The position numbers and the translations under genes were made by a program. Of a stretch of DNA of 28,530 nt, positions 16,843 through 24,928 are shown in pieces. The stretch is from Salinisphaera sp. UBA1666 (GTDB lineage: Bacteria; Pseudomonadota; Gammaproteobacteria; Nevskiales; Salinisphaeraceae): assembly GCA_002320455.1 (NCBI GenBank), contig DCKU01000123.1:1-28530 (forward strand). The letters run 5' to 3'. The notes under the pieces were generated by a model. It searched no databases. It saw only the letters and a list, made by a program, of their open reading frames with translations, and had not been told where the DNA came from. Every line of letters begins with the position of its first letter. Within the stretch, counting starts at the first letter, position 1.

Positions 16843-17442
16843 GTGGCTGAACAATCTCCCGGCGAACGGATAACGCTTACGGATTTGCTGGACGATCTGG
16901 AACAGGCCGGCGAGGGCGAGGAGCTGTCGATCGCCGAAGTGCTGGAGGCGATCGGCGAACGCGGCTATGCGCCCTTGACCCTGATTCTGTCGCTGCTGGC
17001 GGCCATCCCGTTGACCGGTGCGGTGCCGGGCATTCCCACGGTCTGTGGCATTTCGATCGCGCTGGTGTCGATCCAGATGGTCTTTGGCAAGCGCTATCCA
17101 TGGCTGCCCAAGCGGCTGACACGGATGTCGATTCCGCGCAAGCGCTATTCGCGGGTGGCCGAAAAGCTCAAACCCTGGACCCGTCGTCTGGATCGGCTGG
17201 TCAAACCCCGGCTGGAATCGCTGGTCGGGCCGGTGGCCATGCGGCTGATCGGACTGTTCTTTGTCTTGATGGCCGCCTGTATGCCGCCGTTGGAGATTTT
17301 GCCCTTCGCCGCGGCGACCCCGGCCAGTGCGATTGCCTTCATCAGCTTGGGCGTGGCCGGACGCGACGGCCTGTGGGTGCTGCTGGGCTTTATCCCGGCC
17401 GGTGTCGGTGCCTGGCTGGTCGCAGTCATGCTGACCGGATGA
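16843..17442 (+). CDS. ExoD-family membrane protein
   Basis: A 199-residue protein matching the exopolysaccharide-synthesis ExoD family. It has a short acidic cytoplasmic N-terminus (1-40), hydrophobic segments near 42-58, 62-80, 128-150, 150-170 and 174-197, and a basic loop between (83-115). The family pattern GYAPLTLILSLLAAIPLTG with PGIPT lies at about 41-65. The first member was linked to polysaccharide production and alkaline tolerance in rhizobia; the molecular role is unknown. Translation begins at GTG 16843 after AAGGCGG. It converges on nei with only four bases between the stop codons. Confidence 0.8.
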   Translation: MAEQSPGERITLTDLLDDLEQAGEGEELSIAEVLEAIGERGYAPLTLILSLLAAIPLTGAVPGIPTVCGISIALVSIQMVFGKRYPWLPKRLTRMSIPRKRYSRVAEKLKPWTRRLDRLVKPRLESLVGPVAMRLIGLFFVLMAACMPPLEILPFAAATPASAIAFISLGVAGRDGLWVLLGFIPAGVGAWLVAVMLTG

Positions 17443-17446
17443 GCGA

Positions 17447-18283
17447 TCAGGCCGGCTGGCAGTACGAGCAGTAATACAGGCGCCGACTGGCCACATTGAT
17501 ACGCTCGATGGTCGTGCTACAGCCGTAGCAGGCCTGGCCGTCACGCCCGAAGACCATGTGCCGCCGTGCCCCAAAGCGCTTGCCCTGCTGTTTCAGCCGC
17601 GCTACACGCTCGGGCGTATTGGTCACGCCTTTTTGGGCATAGGCCCGCTGGATGAGCGTGACGACAGCCTCGGCCAGCGCCTGCTGTGCGTTCTCGTCGA
17701 GATCGCCGGGGCGTTTGTCGTAGGCGATACCGGCCACGTACAGAATCTCCGAGCGTAGATAGTTGCCGATCCCGGCGATAAAGCCCTGATCTAGCAATAA
17801 CCCGCCCAGACCGCGCCGGGCGAAGGTGGGATCGGCAATACGCTCGCGGATCGCCGCGGCGTCCAGGTTCTGGTTGAGCGGGTCGGGGCCGAGGTTGGCG
17901 ATATATGGGACCTGGTCTAGCGCATCCGGGCGTACCAGGCGGATATCCGACGCGCTATACAGGCGCGCGGCCTTGTTCTGGGTGAAGATCGCGAACCGCA
18001 GCTGGCGATTGGTTTTGGGCACGGTCTGGGCCCGGGTGATACGCCATTTGCCGTAGAGCTGGTTGTGGCTATAGACACACCAAGGCCCGTCGTCGCCGCG
18101 GGCGTCGAAAAACACCAGAACAGCCTTGCCGCGCGCGGCCACCTCGGTCACGCGCCGCCCGGCCAACGCGCTCTCTAAGCCTTTGAAGCGTTCGAAGGCA
18201 AAGAACACCGACTGGGCATCGCGTCCGGACACCGCTTTCGCGATGTCATCGACCATGCGACGTATTTCAGGGCCTTCGGGCAT
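17447..18283 (-). CDS. nei: endonuclease VIII (DNA glycosylase/AP lyase)
   Basis: A base-excision repair enzyme that removes oxidised pyrimidines and nicks the abasic site. The 278 residues begin MPEGPEIRR, where Pro2 (after Met removal) is the nucleophile and Glu3 assists. ARGKAVL places the conserved Lys at 53. SHNQLYGKWR (72-81) and the H2TH segment GIGNYLRSEIL (171-181) follow the E. coli Nei pattern. A C-terminal zinc finger uses C252, C255, C272 and C275. Nei rather than MutM is supported by the N-terminus and the NQLYG stretch. No clear ribosome site precedes the ATG. Confidence 0.93.
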   Translation of the reverse strand: MPEGPEIRRMVDDIAKAVSGRDAQSVFFAFERFKGLESALAGRRVTEVAARGKAVLVFFDARGDDGPWCVYSHNQLYGKWRITRAQTVPKTNRQLRFAIFTQNKAARLYSASDIRLVRPDALDQVPYIANLGPDPLNQNLDAAAIRERIADPTFARRGLGGLLLDQGFIAGIGNYLRSEILYVAGIAYDKRPGDLDENAQQALAEAVVTLIQRAYAQKGVTNTPERVARLKQQGKRFGARRHMVFGRDGQACYGCSTTIERINVASRRLYYCSYCQPA

Positions 18284-18327
18284 GAGCTAAACCGACTAAA
18301 ACAGCACAGAGCGCTCTCTACGCGGTA

Positions 18328-19530
18328 TCAGAAGAAAGCGATGAAGCCCTTGATGATGAAGGCGTTGGCGATATCGATCAGAAAACCGCCCACCACCGGC
18401 ACGATGATGAAGGCCAGACGCGAGGGCCCGTGCTGATCGGTCACGGCCTGCATGTTGGCGATAGCGGTGGGCGTGGCCCCCATGCCAAAGCCACAGTTAC
18501 CGGCTACCAGCACGGCCGCGTCGTAGTTGGCGCCCATCAGGCGATATGTGATCTGGGTGGTATAGACGAACACCAACACCAGCTGGGCGATCAGGATTAC
18601 GAGGATCGGCCCGGCCAGACCGGCCAGCTCCCACAGCCGCAGCGACATCAGGGCCAGCGCCAGAAAGACCGACAGCGACAGGTTGCCGATTTCCGCCACG
18701 CTGGGCCCGTGCGGCTTGTAAACCCCGCTCATGCGCGCTGCGTTGCCGATCACGATGGTCGTGAACAACACCCACACGAAGGTGGGCAGATAGAACACCG
18801 TGCCTTGGGACAGATCGGTCAGCCAGTGGCCCAGGGCGATGCCTACCAGCAGGATCGCCAGCGCGGGCAGGATATTGGCGCTGGTGACGTTGTGGGTCGT
18901 CTGACGGTTGCCGGCTGCGACGGCCTCGGCATCGGTTTCCGGGGCGCTGGTCTTGATCGGTTGGCCGCGGGCCTTCATGCGCCGGATAAGAAAATGCGCG
19001 GCCGGTCCGCCGACCAGCGAGCCGAAGACCAGGCCGAAAGTGGCACAGGCCATGGCCAGCTCGAAGGCGTTGTCGATGCCGTAGCGATCGCCGAAGACCT
19101 CGGCCCAGGCCGCGCCGGTACCGTGCCCGCCGGACATGGTGATCGAGCCGCCCAAAAGCCCCAGCAACGGGTCCAAGCCGAACGCACTGGCAATGCCCAC
19201 TCCCACGATGTCCTGCAGGATCAGCAGGATCACCACCAGCGCGAAGAACACCAGCAGCGCCCGGCCGCCGGCTTGAATCAGCTTGATGTCCGCGGCCAGG
19301 CCGATGGTGCCGAAAAACAGCAGCATGAACGGCTCCTGCAGGCCGTCGTAGAACACAAGCTCGACGCCGGCCGCGCGGAGCAGGGTGACGATGACGGTGG
19401 CGATGAGCCCGCCCACCACCGGCACGGGAATATTGAACGTTCGCAGGACACCGATACGGTTGACGGCCTGCTGGCCCACCACGAGAACCGCGACCGCGGC
19501 CAGCAGAGTGAGGATCGGATTGAAAACCAT
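18328..19530 (-). CDS. gltS: Na+/glutamate symporter
   Basis: A 400-residue sodium-coupled glutamate importer of the ESS family in the inner membrane. Two inverted repeats of hydrophobic helices each carry a Gly/Ser-rich re-entrant loop: LLGGSITMSGGHGTGAAW (about 125-142) and NCGFGMGATPTAIANMQ (about 345-362). These loops are the diagnostic GltS signatures. The basic central loop lies near residues 183-210. The gene diverges from yceI. Glutamate is a common counter-ion solute in salt-stressed bacteria, which fits the betaine importer nearby, but no shared regulation is visible. Confidence 0.94.
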   Translation of the reverse strand: MVFNPILTLLAAVAVLVVGQQAVNRIGVLRTFNIPVPVVGGLIATVIVTLLRAAGVELVFYDGLQEPFMLLFFGTIGLAADIKLIQAGGRALLVFFALVVILLILQDIVGVGIASAFGLDPLLGLLGGSITMSGGHGTGAAWAEVFGDRYGIDNAFELAMACATFGLVFGSLVGGPAAHFLIRRMKARGQPIKTSAPETDAEAVAAGNRQTTHNVTSANILPALAILLVGIALGHWLTDLSQGTVFYLPTFVWVLFTTIVIGNAARMSGVYKPHGPSVAEIGNLSLSVFLALALMSLRLWELAGLAGPILVILIAQLVLVFVYTTQITYRLMGANYDAAVLVAGNCGFGMGATPTAIANMQAVTDQHGPSRLAFIIVPVVGGFLIDIANAFIIKGFIAFF

Positions 19531-19623
19531 ATCAATGTCGTCCGACGAGAAACCAATGGGGCACGGGCGGACATGCTACGGTCGAAGTCGTTTACTCGCT
19601 ACACAGACCATTGGAGTGTTGTC

Positions 19624-20253
19624 ATGAAAACCCGTCATGCGATCGCCGCCACGGCGCTAACCGGCCTGTTCGCGACCCCCGCGCTGGCCGCGAATGCCGA
19701 CCTGAAAGCCGGGACCTACGATATCGACCCGAGCCATAGCTATGCGTATTTCTCGGTCGATCACATGGGCCTGTCCACCCTGCACGGCCGCATCGACATC
19801 GAAAAAGGCAGCACGCTGACGATCGCCGAGAACCGCGACGACAGCACGGTCAACGTCATGCTCGACCCGGCCAGCGTGAACACCGGCCACGACCTGCGCG
19901 ACAAGCACCTGCGTGACAACGAAGGGTTCTTCGAGGTGAAGAAATACCCGGAGATGTCGTTCAAATCCACGTCGGTGTCGTTCGATGACGACGACGATGA
20001 AGCCAAGGTCGTCGGCGATCTCACGCTGCACGGTCAGACGCATGAAGTCACCCTCGACGTCGAGGACATGAACTGTCGCGTCAATCCGATGGAAAAGACG
20101 AACTACACCTGTGGTTTCTCGGCCGAGACCGAAATCGATCGCACCGACTACGGCATGGATGCCTACAGCGATCTGGTGGGCACCGAAATCGAGATCGACC
20201 TCGAGGTCGAGGCCAACATGCCGATCAAGAGCGCGGATAGCCAGGACAGCTAA
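19624..20253 (+). CDS. periplasmic YceI-family lipid-binding protein
   Basis: A secreted beta-barrel of the YceI family, 209 residues, with a signal peptide cut after ALA (about residue 22). YceI proteins bind isoprenoid chains in a lipocalin-like pocket. Typical stretches are YDIDPSHSYAYFSVDHMG, HLRDNEGFFEVKKYPEMSF and GDLTLHGQTHEVTL. A run of five Asp and one Glu (121-126) and the overall acidity suggest adaptation to salty periplasm. ATG 19624 has GGAG seven bases ahead. The open frame continues upstream antisense to gltS and is not real there. It ends in a terminator shared with uup. Confidence 0.9.
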   Translation: MKTRHAIAATALTGLFATPALAANADLKAGTYDIDPSHSYAYFSVDHMGLSTLHGRIDIEKGSTLTIAENRDDSTVNVMLDPASVNTGHDLRDKHLRDNEGFFEVKKYPEMSFKSTSVSFDDDDDEAKVVGDLTLHGQTHEVTLDVEDMNCRVNPMEKTNYTCGFSAETEIDRTDYGMDAYSDLVGTEIEIDLEVEANMPIKSADSQDS

Positions 20254-20274
20254 CGCCGCGATCGCCTGAAGCAG

Positions 20275-20302
20275 AAAAGCCGGCTTTACAGCCGGCTTTT
20301 TT
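20275..20302. terminator. bidirectional terminator between yceI and uup
   Basis: AAAAGCCGGC (20275-20284) pairs with GCCGGCTTTT (20291-20300) around a 6-base loop, with six T on the plus side and four on the minus side. It can stop yceI transcripts and, more weakly, uup transcripts. Confidence 0.85.
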
Positions 20303-20304
20303 AT

Positions 20305-20331
20305 GCCCTGCCTGCGCGGCGCGGGCAGGGC
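20305..20331 (-). other. stable hairpin directly after the uup stop codon
   Basis: GCCCTGCC (20305-20312) pairs with GGCAGGGC (20324-20331), extendable inward by three more pairs. It begins one base past the uup stop on the minus strand and precedes the shared terminator. It may act with that terminator or protect the 3' end. Confidence 0.5.
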
Positions 20332-20332
20332 A

Positions 20333-22231
20333 TCAGCCCTGTTTCGACTCCAGCACTTCCCAGCGCTCGAAGGCCGTCTCCAGCGCCTGCTCGGCCTGGG
20401 CATGGGCCTGGGTGGCTCGCTTCACCTTGGCTGGGTCTTGATCGTAGAAACCCGGCGCGCCGATGGTGGCTTCGTGTTCGGCGATCTCTTTTTCCAGCTT
20501 GTCGATGGTGCGGGGCAGCTCGCGCAGCTCCTTGCGTTCGGCGCTGGTGAGGTTATCGGCCGGTTTCGTGGGCGTCGTTTGCTTGGCCGCCGGGCTCGAC
20601 TTCTTGGCCGTTGTAGATGAACTCGTCGCGGCAGCAGAGCTCGTGGCTGGGCGCTGGCGCAGATAGTCGGAATAGCCGCCCACGTATTCAGCGACCCGGC
20701 CGTCGCCTTCCATCACCAGCGAGCTGGTGACCACGTTGTCGAGAAAGGCGCGGTCGTGGGAGACCAGCAGCAGCGTGCCCTCGAAGCTGATCAAGCGCTC
20801 TTCGAGCAGTTCCAGCGTTTCGACGTCCAGGTCGTTGGTGGGTTCGTCCATGACCAGCAGGTTGGCCGGCCGGGTGAACAGTTTAGCCAGCAGCAGGCGG
20901 TTGCGCTCGCCGCCGGAGAGCACGTGGGTGGGGCTGCGGGCACGCTTGGGCGAAAACAGAAAATCGCCCAAATAGCTCATGATGTGACGATCCTGGCCGT
21001 TGATGGTGATCGACGAGCGCCCGCCGGCGACGTTATCCAGAACGCTGATGTTGTCGTCCAGGGCCGCCCGGTGCTGGTCGAAGTGCGCGATATCCAGGTT
21101 GGTGCCCAGTTTGATATCGCCGGCGTCGGGCGTGAGCTGGCCCAGCAGCAGGCGGATGAGGGTGGTCTTACCGGCGCCGTTGGGCCCGATGATGCCGACC
21201 TTGTCGCCGCGCTGGATGGTGGTGGTCAGATCCCTCACGATGGGCTTGCTGTCCCAGGCATAGGACAGGTGCTCGGCCACGGCGACGTTCTTACCCGAGC
21301 GGGCCGCGTCCTGGGTCACGATATTGGCGGTGCCCGTGCGCTCGCGGCGCTCGGCGCGTTCTGCGCGCATGGCCTTGAGCGCACGCACCCGGCCTTCGTT
21401 GCGGGTGCGCCGGGCCTTGATGCCCTGGCGGATCCAGGCTTCTTCCTGGGCCAGTTTCTTGTCGAACAGCGCCTGGTTCTTTTCTTCGTCGGCCAGGGCT
21501 TTTTCCTTGCCGGCCAGGTACTTGTCGTAGTCGCCTGGCCAGGAGGTCAGCTTGCCGCGGTCCAGGTCGAGAATACGCGTGGCTAGATTGCGCAAGAACG
21601 CGCGGTCGTGGGTGATGAACAGCAGGGCGCCGTTCCAGTTGACCAGCATCTCTTCCAGATAAGCGATGGCCGCGATATCCAGATGGTTGGTGGGCTCGTC
21701 CAGCAGCAGCAGATCCGGGTCACAGACCAGGGCGCGCGCCAGCAGCACGCGGCGTTTCCAGCCGCCGGACAGGGCGTTGAAGTCGGCATCCGGGTCCAGG
21801 TTCAGCCGCGACAGGGTCGCCTCGACCCGCTGGGCCAGGGTCCAGCCGTCGTGGGCTTCGACCGCCGACTGGGCCGCCGCGAATTCGTCCATGACATCCT
21901 CGCCGGCCGACAGCCGTGCCGTGACCTCATGAAACCGCGCCACGGCTTCCCCGGCTTCGCCGAGGCCGGCCGCGGTGACCTGATAAACGCTGCCGTGGGT
22001 ATCGGCGGGCACTTCCTGTTCCAGGCGTGCGATACGCAGGCCCGGTTTGGACTCGCGCTTGGCCTGATCGGGTTCGACCTCACCGGCCACGATCTTCATC
22101 AGCGTGGATTTGCCGGTGCCGTTACGCCCGACCAGTGCGACTCGTTCACCGGCCTCGATGGCCAGCTCGGCGTCATCGAGCAGCACTTCGATACCGTAGG
22201 ACAGGCGCAGGTCGCGGATTTTGAGCAGCAT
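20333..22231 (-). CDS. uup: ABC-F ATPase Uup
   Basis: A soluble ABC-F protein with two ATPase domains and no membrane helices. From ATG 22231 it has 632 residues, close to E. coli Uup; ATG 22264 would add eleven basic residues with no better ribosome site. Domain 1 has Walker A GRNGTGKS (35-42), signature LSGGWKRR and DEPTNHLD. Domain 2 has GPNGAGKT (349-356), signature LSGGERNR and DEPTNDLD. A long charged linker (240-300) joins them. The tail has a Ser/Thr/Ala linker (528-560) and a coiled-coil (563-628), the Uup C-terminal domain that binds DNA. Uup acts on ribosomes and affects transposon excision and branched-DNA tolerance. Confidence 0.93.
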   Translation of the reverse strand: MLLKIRDLRLSYGIEVLLDDAELAIEAGERVALVGRNGTGKSTLMKIVAGEVEPDQAKRESKPGLRIARLEQEVPADTHGSVYQVTAAGLGEAGEAVARFHEVTARLSAGEDVMDEFAAAQSAVEAHDGWTLAQRVEATLSRLNLDPDADFNALSGGWKRRVLLARALVCDPDLLLLDEPTNHLDIAAIAYLEEMLVNWNGALLFITHDRAFLRNLATRILDLDRGKLTSWPGDYDKYLAGKEKALADEEKNQALFDKKLAQEEAWIRQGIKARRTRNEGRVRALKAMRAERAERRERTGTANIVTQDAARSGKNVAVAEHLSYAWDSKPIVRDLTTTIQRGDKVGIIGPNGAGKTTLIRLLLGQLTPDAGDIKLGTNLDIAHFDQHRAALDDNISVLDNVAGGRSSITINGQDRHIMSYLGDFLFSPKRARSPTHVLSGGERNRLLLAKLFTRPANLLVMDEPTNDLDVETLELLEERLISFEGTLLLVSHDRAFLDNVVTSSLVMEGDGRVAEYVGGYSDYLRQRPATSSAAATSSSTTAKKSSPAAKQTTPTKPADNLTSAERKELRELPRTIDKLEKEIAEHEATIGAPGFYDQDPAKVKRATQAHAQAEQALETAFERWEVLESKQG

Positions 22232-22351
22232 ATCGAGCCGGGTGGGGAGCAGTCTGGCGCGCATTGTACGTGGGTTGTCGCCTAGAATGATGGGCTTGCA
22301 CGCTGCCGGCCGTTGACCCGGCGGCCGCGCCTCGTTGGACGGAGCCAGCCC

Positions 22352-23695
22352 ATGTCACAAGCCATCGTCTTTTTGATCGTCGGCCTGGGGGCCGGGGCCC
22401 TGTTTGGAGCCGGGCTGGCCATACTGGTCTTGCGCTCGCGCCAGGCTCAGAGCGCGGCGCGTCTGCAGCTTCTGGCCGATGAGCGCGATGCGCAGCGCGC
22501 CTCGCTGGCCGAGACCCATGAAGCGCTGGCCGCAGCGCGCAGTGAGTCGGCCACGCTGGCCGAGCGGCTGGCCGCCGAGCAACGCCGCAGCGAGGACAAG
22601 CTGGCCGCAGTGTATGAGGCCCGCGAGCAGATGACCCATCAGTTCAAGAATCTGTCCCAAGAGATTCTGGACGAGAAATCCAAGGCCTTCGACGCTGCCA
22701 ACAAGGCCAGCCTGGAGCCGCTGATCAACCCGCTGCGCGAGCATATCGGGCGTTTTGAAAAACAGGTACGCGAGGCCTACGACAACGAGTCGCGCCAGCG
22801 CTCGGCGCTGGCCCAGCAGATCAAGACGCTGGAGGAGTCCAATAAGGCCATCGCCGAGGACGCCACCAACCTGACCAACGCCCTGCGCGGCGAGTCCAAG
22901 ACCCAGGGCAACTGGGGCGAGATGATCCTGGAGACGGTGCTGGAACGCTCCGGTCTGGAAAAACCGGCCCAGTACGAGACCCAGTTTGCATCCACCACCG
23001 AGGAGGGCCGGCGCCAGCTGCCCGACGCGGTGGTGCATCTGCCCGAAGAACGCTCGCTGGTCATCGACTCCAAAGTGTCGCTGACGGCCTATCTGCGGGT
23101 TCAGGAGGCCGCTGATGAGCCGGCCCGGCGGGCGGCCCTGGCCGATCACATCGGCTCGGTGCGGCGTCATTTAAAGCAGCTGTCGGCCAAGAATTATCAA
23201 GGCATCGAGGCCATTCGCACGCTGGACTATGTGTTTATGTTCATCCCTTCCGAGGCGGCCTACGTCGAGGCGCTGCGCGGGGATTTCGATTTGCAGCGCG
23301 AGGCCCTGGATCACAATATCGCGCTGGTCTCGCCGACCACGTTGATGCCCATGCTGCGCGCGGTGGAAAACCTCTGGCGCCTGGATAAGCAAGAGAAGAA
23401 CGCCGAGGCCATCGCGGCTCGCGCCGGCACGCTCTACGACAAGTTCGTCGGCTTCATCGGGGATCTGGACAAGGTCTCGCGCAACCTCGACACCATGAAC
23501 AAATCGTTTGCCGATGCCCGGGGCAAGCTCACCGACGGGCGCGGTAATCTGGTGCGCCAGGCCGAGATGCTGCGCAAGATGGGCGCCAATACGGCCAAAC
23601 CCATGCCCGGCGCCTGGGCCGAGCGCGGCGAGCTGGGCGCTGACCGGGCGGTGGCCCACGAAACGAGTTCCGATGACGACGAGGCCGCGACATGA
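22352..23695 (+). CDS. rmuC: DNA recombination protein RmuC
   Basis: A membrane-anchored nuclease-fold protein that limits recombination between inverted repeats. The 447 residues start with one helix (1-24), then a long coiled-coil (about 25-150), then the RmuC domain. GNWGEMILETVLERSGL and VIDSKVSLTAYLR are its diagnostic stretches, the second carrying the restriction-fold D-x-K. ATG 22352 has GGAG seven bases before it. It diverges from uup, another genome-stability gene. Its stop overlaps the next start by four bases (ATGA). Confidence 0.93.
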   Translation: MSQAIVFLIVGLGAGALFGAGLAILVLRSRQAQSAARLQLLADERDAQRASLAETHEALAAARSESATLAERLAAEQRRSEDKLAAVYEAREQMTHQFKNLSQEILDEKSKAFDAANKASLEPLINPLREHIGRFEKQVREAYDNESRQRSALAQQIKTLEESNKAIAEDATNLTNALRGESKTQGNWGEMILETVLERSGLEKPAQYETQFASTTEEGRRQLPDAVVHLPEERSLVIDSKVSLTAYLRVQEAADEPARRAALADHIGSVRRHLKQLSAKNYQGIEAIRTLDYVFMFIPSEAAYVEALRGDFDLQREALDHNIALVSPTTLMPMLRAVENLWRLDKQEKNAEAIAARAGTLYDKFVGFIGDLDKVSRNLDTMNKSFADARGKLTDGRGNLVRQAEMLRKMGANTAKPMPGAWAERGELGADRAVAHETSSDDDEAAT

Positions 23696-24801
23696 GTCTT
23701 TCCATTGCCGAGCGCTTGAAGCAGCTCCGCGAGACATATCCGCCGGTTGCGCCCGCCACCGCCCAGCGCCTGGCAGAGGCTGGTGCCTGGCTGGTGGATA
23801 TCCGCGAGGCCGACGAGATCGCCCAGGGCACGCCGGTGGGCGCCCACCCCATGGGCCGCGGTTTTCTGGAGATGCGGCTGGAACAGGCGGGTGCAGCAGC
23901 CGAGGATACCGTGCTGCTGCTGTGTGCTTCGGGCTCGAGATCGTTGCTGGCGGCTGATCAGCTCCACCAGCTGGGCTATCACGACGTGCGCTCGGTGGCC
24001 GGTGGCTTCGACGGCTGGAAAGACGCCGGCCTGGCGTTTGAAACCCCGGCCATGCTGGATGCCGATGATCGGGCCCGCTATGCTCGCCAGCTCACGCTGC
24101 CCGAGATCGGTGAGGCCGGCCAGACTCGGCTGCGCGATGCGAAGGTACTGTTGATCGGTGCCGGGGGCCTGGGTAGCCCGGCAGCCATGTACCTGGCCGC
24201 GGCCGGGGTCGGCCGGATTACCATCGTGGATCACGACACGGTGGATCGCTCCAATCTGCATCGCCAGATCATCCATCGCGAGGCCACCATTGGCCAGTCC
24301 AAAGCCCGCTCGGCGATGGCCACGCTGGCCGCTCTGAACCCGAGCGTGGAGGTGGTGCCGGTCGAGTCGCGGGTGTCCGAGGACAACGCCGCCGACCTGG
24401 TGTCCGGCCAGGATCTCGTCGTCGACGGCTCCGACAATTTTACCGCACGCTATGCGATCAACGATGCCTGCGTGGCCCAGCGCGTGGCCCTAGTCTACGG
24501 CGCGGTTGAGCGCTTTTCCGGCCAGGTGGCGGTATTCCCGGCCGGTGGCCAGCCCTGTTATCGCTGTCTGTTTGCCGAAGCGCCGCCGGCCGGGAGTGCC
24601 CCGACCTGTGCCGAAGCTGGCGTGATCGGCGCGGTGCCGGGCCTGGTGGGCACGCTGCAGGCCCTGGAGGCCATCAAATTGCTGGTGGGCATGCCCGAAA
24701 CGCTGACCGCGCGGCTGCTGACGCTGGATGCGGCCCGCCAGCGCTGGCGCACGTTGACCCTGAACGCCAACCCCGGCTGTCCGGTTTGTGCCGGCGCCTG
24801 A
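23692..24801 (+). CDS. MoeB/ThiF-type E1-like enzyme with N-terminal rhodanese domain
   Basis: A 369-residue fusion. Residues 15-117 form a rhodanese domain with active-site C78 in CASGSRS. From 125 on follows the E1-like adenylyltransferase: nucleotide loop GAGGLGSP (156-163), DRSNLHRQ (185-192), catalytic-type C306 in PTCAEAGVIG, and zinc ligands C289, C292, C363 and C366. MoeB activates the sulfur-carrier protein MoaD by adenylation in molybdopterin synthesis; ThiF does the same with ThiS for thiamin. The rhodanese part would hand over sulfur. In the well-known MoeZ/Uba4 enzymes the rhodanese part is C-terminal, so the order here is reversed. The carrier protein is not encoded in the window. 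Confidence 0.88.
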   Translation: MSLSIAERLKQLRETYPPVAPATAQRLAEAGAWLVDIREADEIAQGTPVGAHPMGRGFLEMRLEQAGAAAEDTVLLLCASGSRSLLAADQLHQLGYHDVRSVAGGFDGWKDAGLAFETPAMLDADDRARYARQLTLPEIGEAGQTRLRDAKVLLIGAGGLGSPAAMYLAAAGVGRITIVDHDTVDRSNLHRQIIHREATIGQSKARSAMATLAALNPSVEVVPVESRVSEDNAADLVSGQDLVVDGSDNFTARYAINDACVAQRVALVYGAVERFSGQVAVFPAGGQPCYRCLFAEAPPAGSAPTCAEAGVIGAVPGLVGTLQALEAIKLLVGMPETLTARLLTLDAARQRWRTLTLNANPGCPVCAGA

Positions 24802-24928
24802 TTGGGTCCGGGAATAGGCGGGGGTGATCCTTTTTCGACAATCGTCCAGTGTCGAGGCGCGCTACGGGCCGTTAACCTGACGAGCCTGCCCTGTTTTTGC
24901 CTTCGGCATATTGTTTCTGGAGCCCCGG

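Noticed and set aside
18430..20253. 607-residue plus-strand open frame
   Set aside because: Its first two thirds are antisense to gltS and low in complexity (Gln/His/Arg/Gly-rich). Only the YceI part from 19624 has a signal peptide, ribosome site and family motifs.
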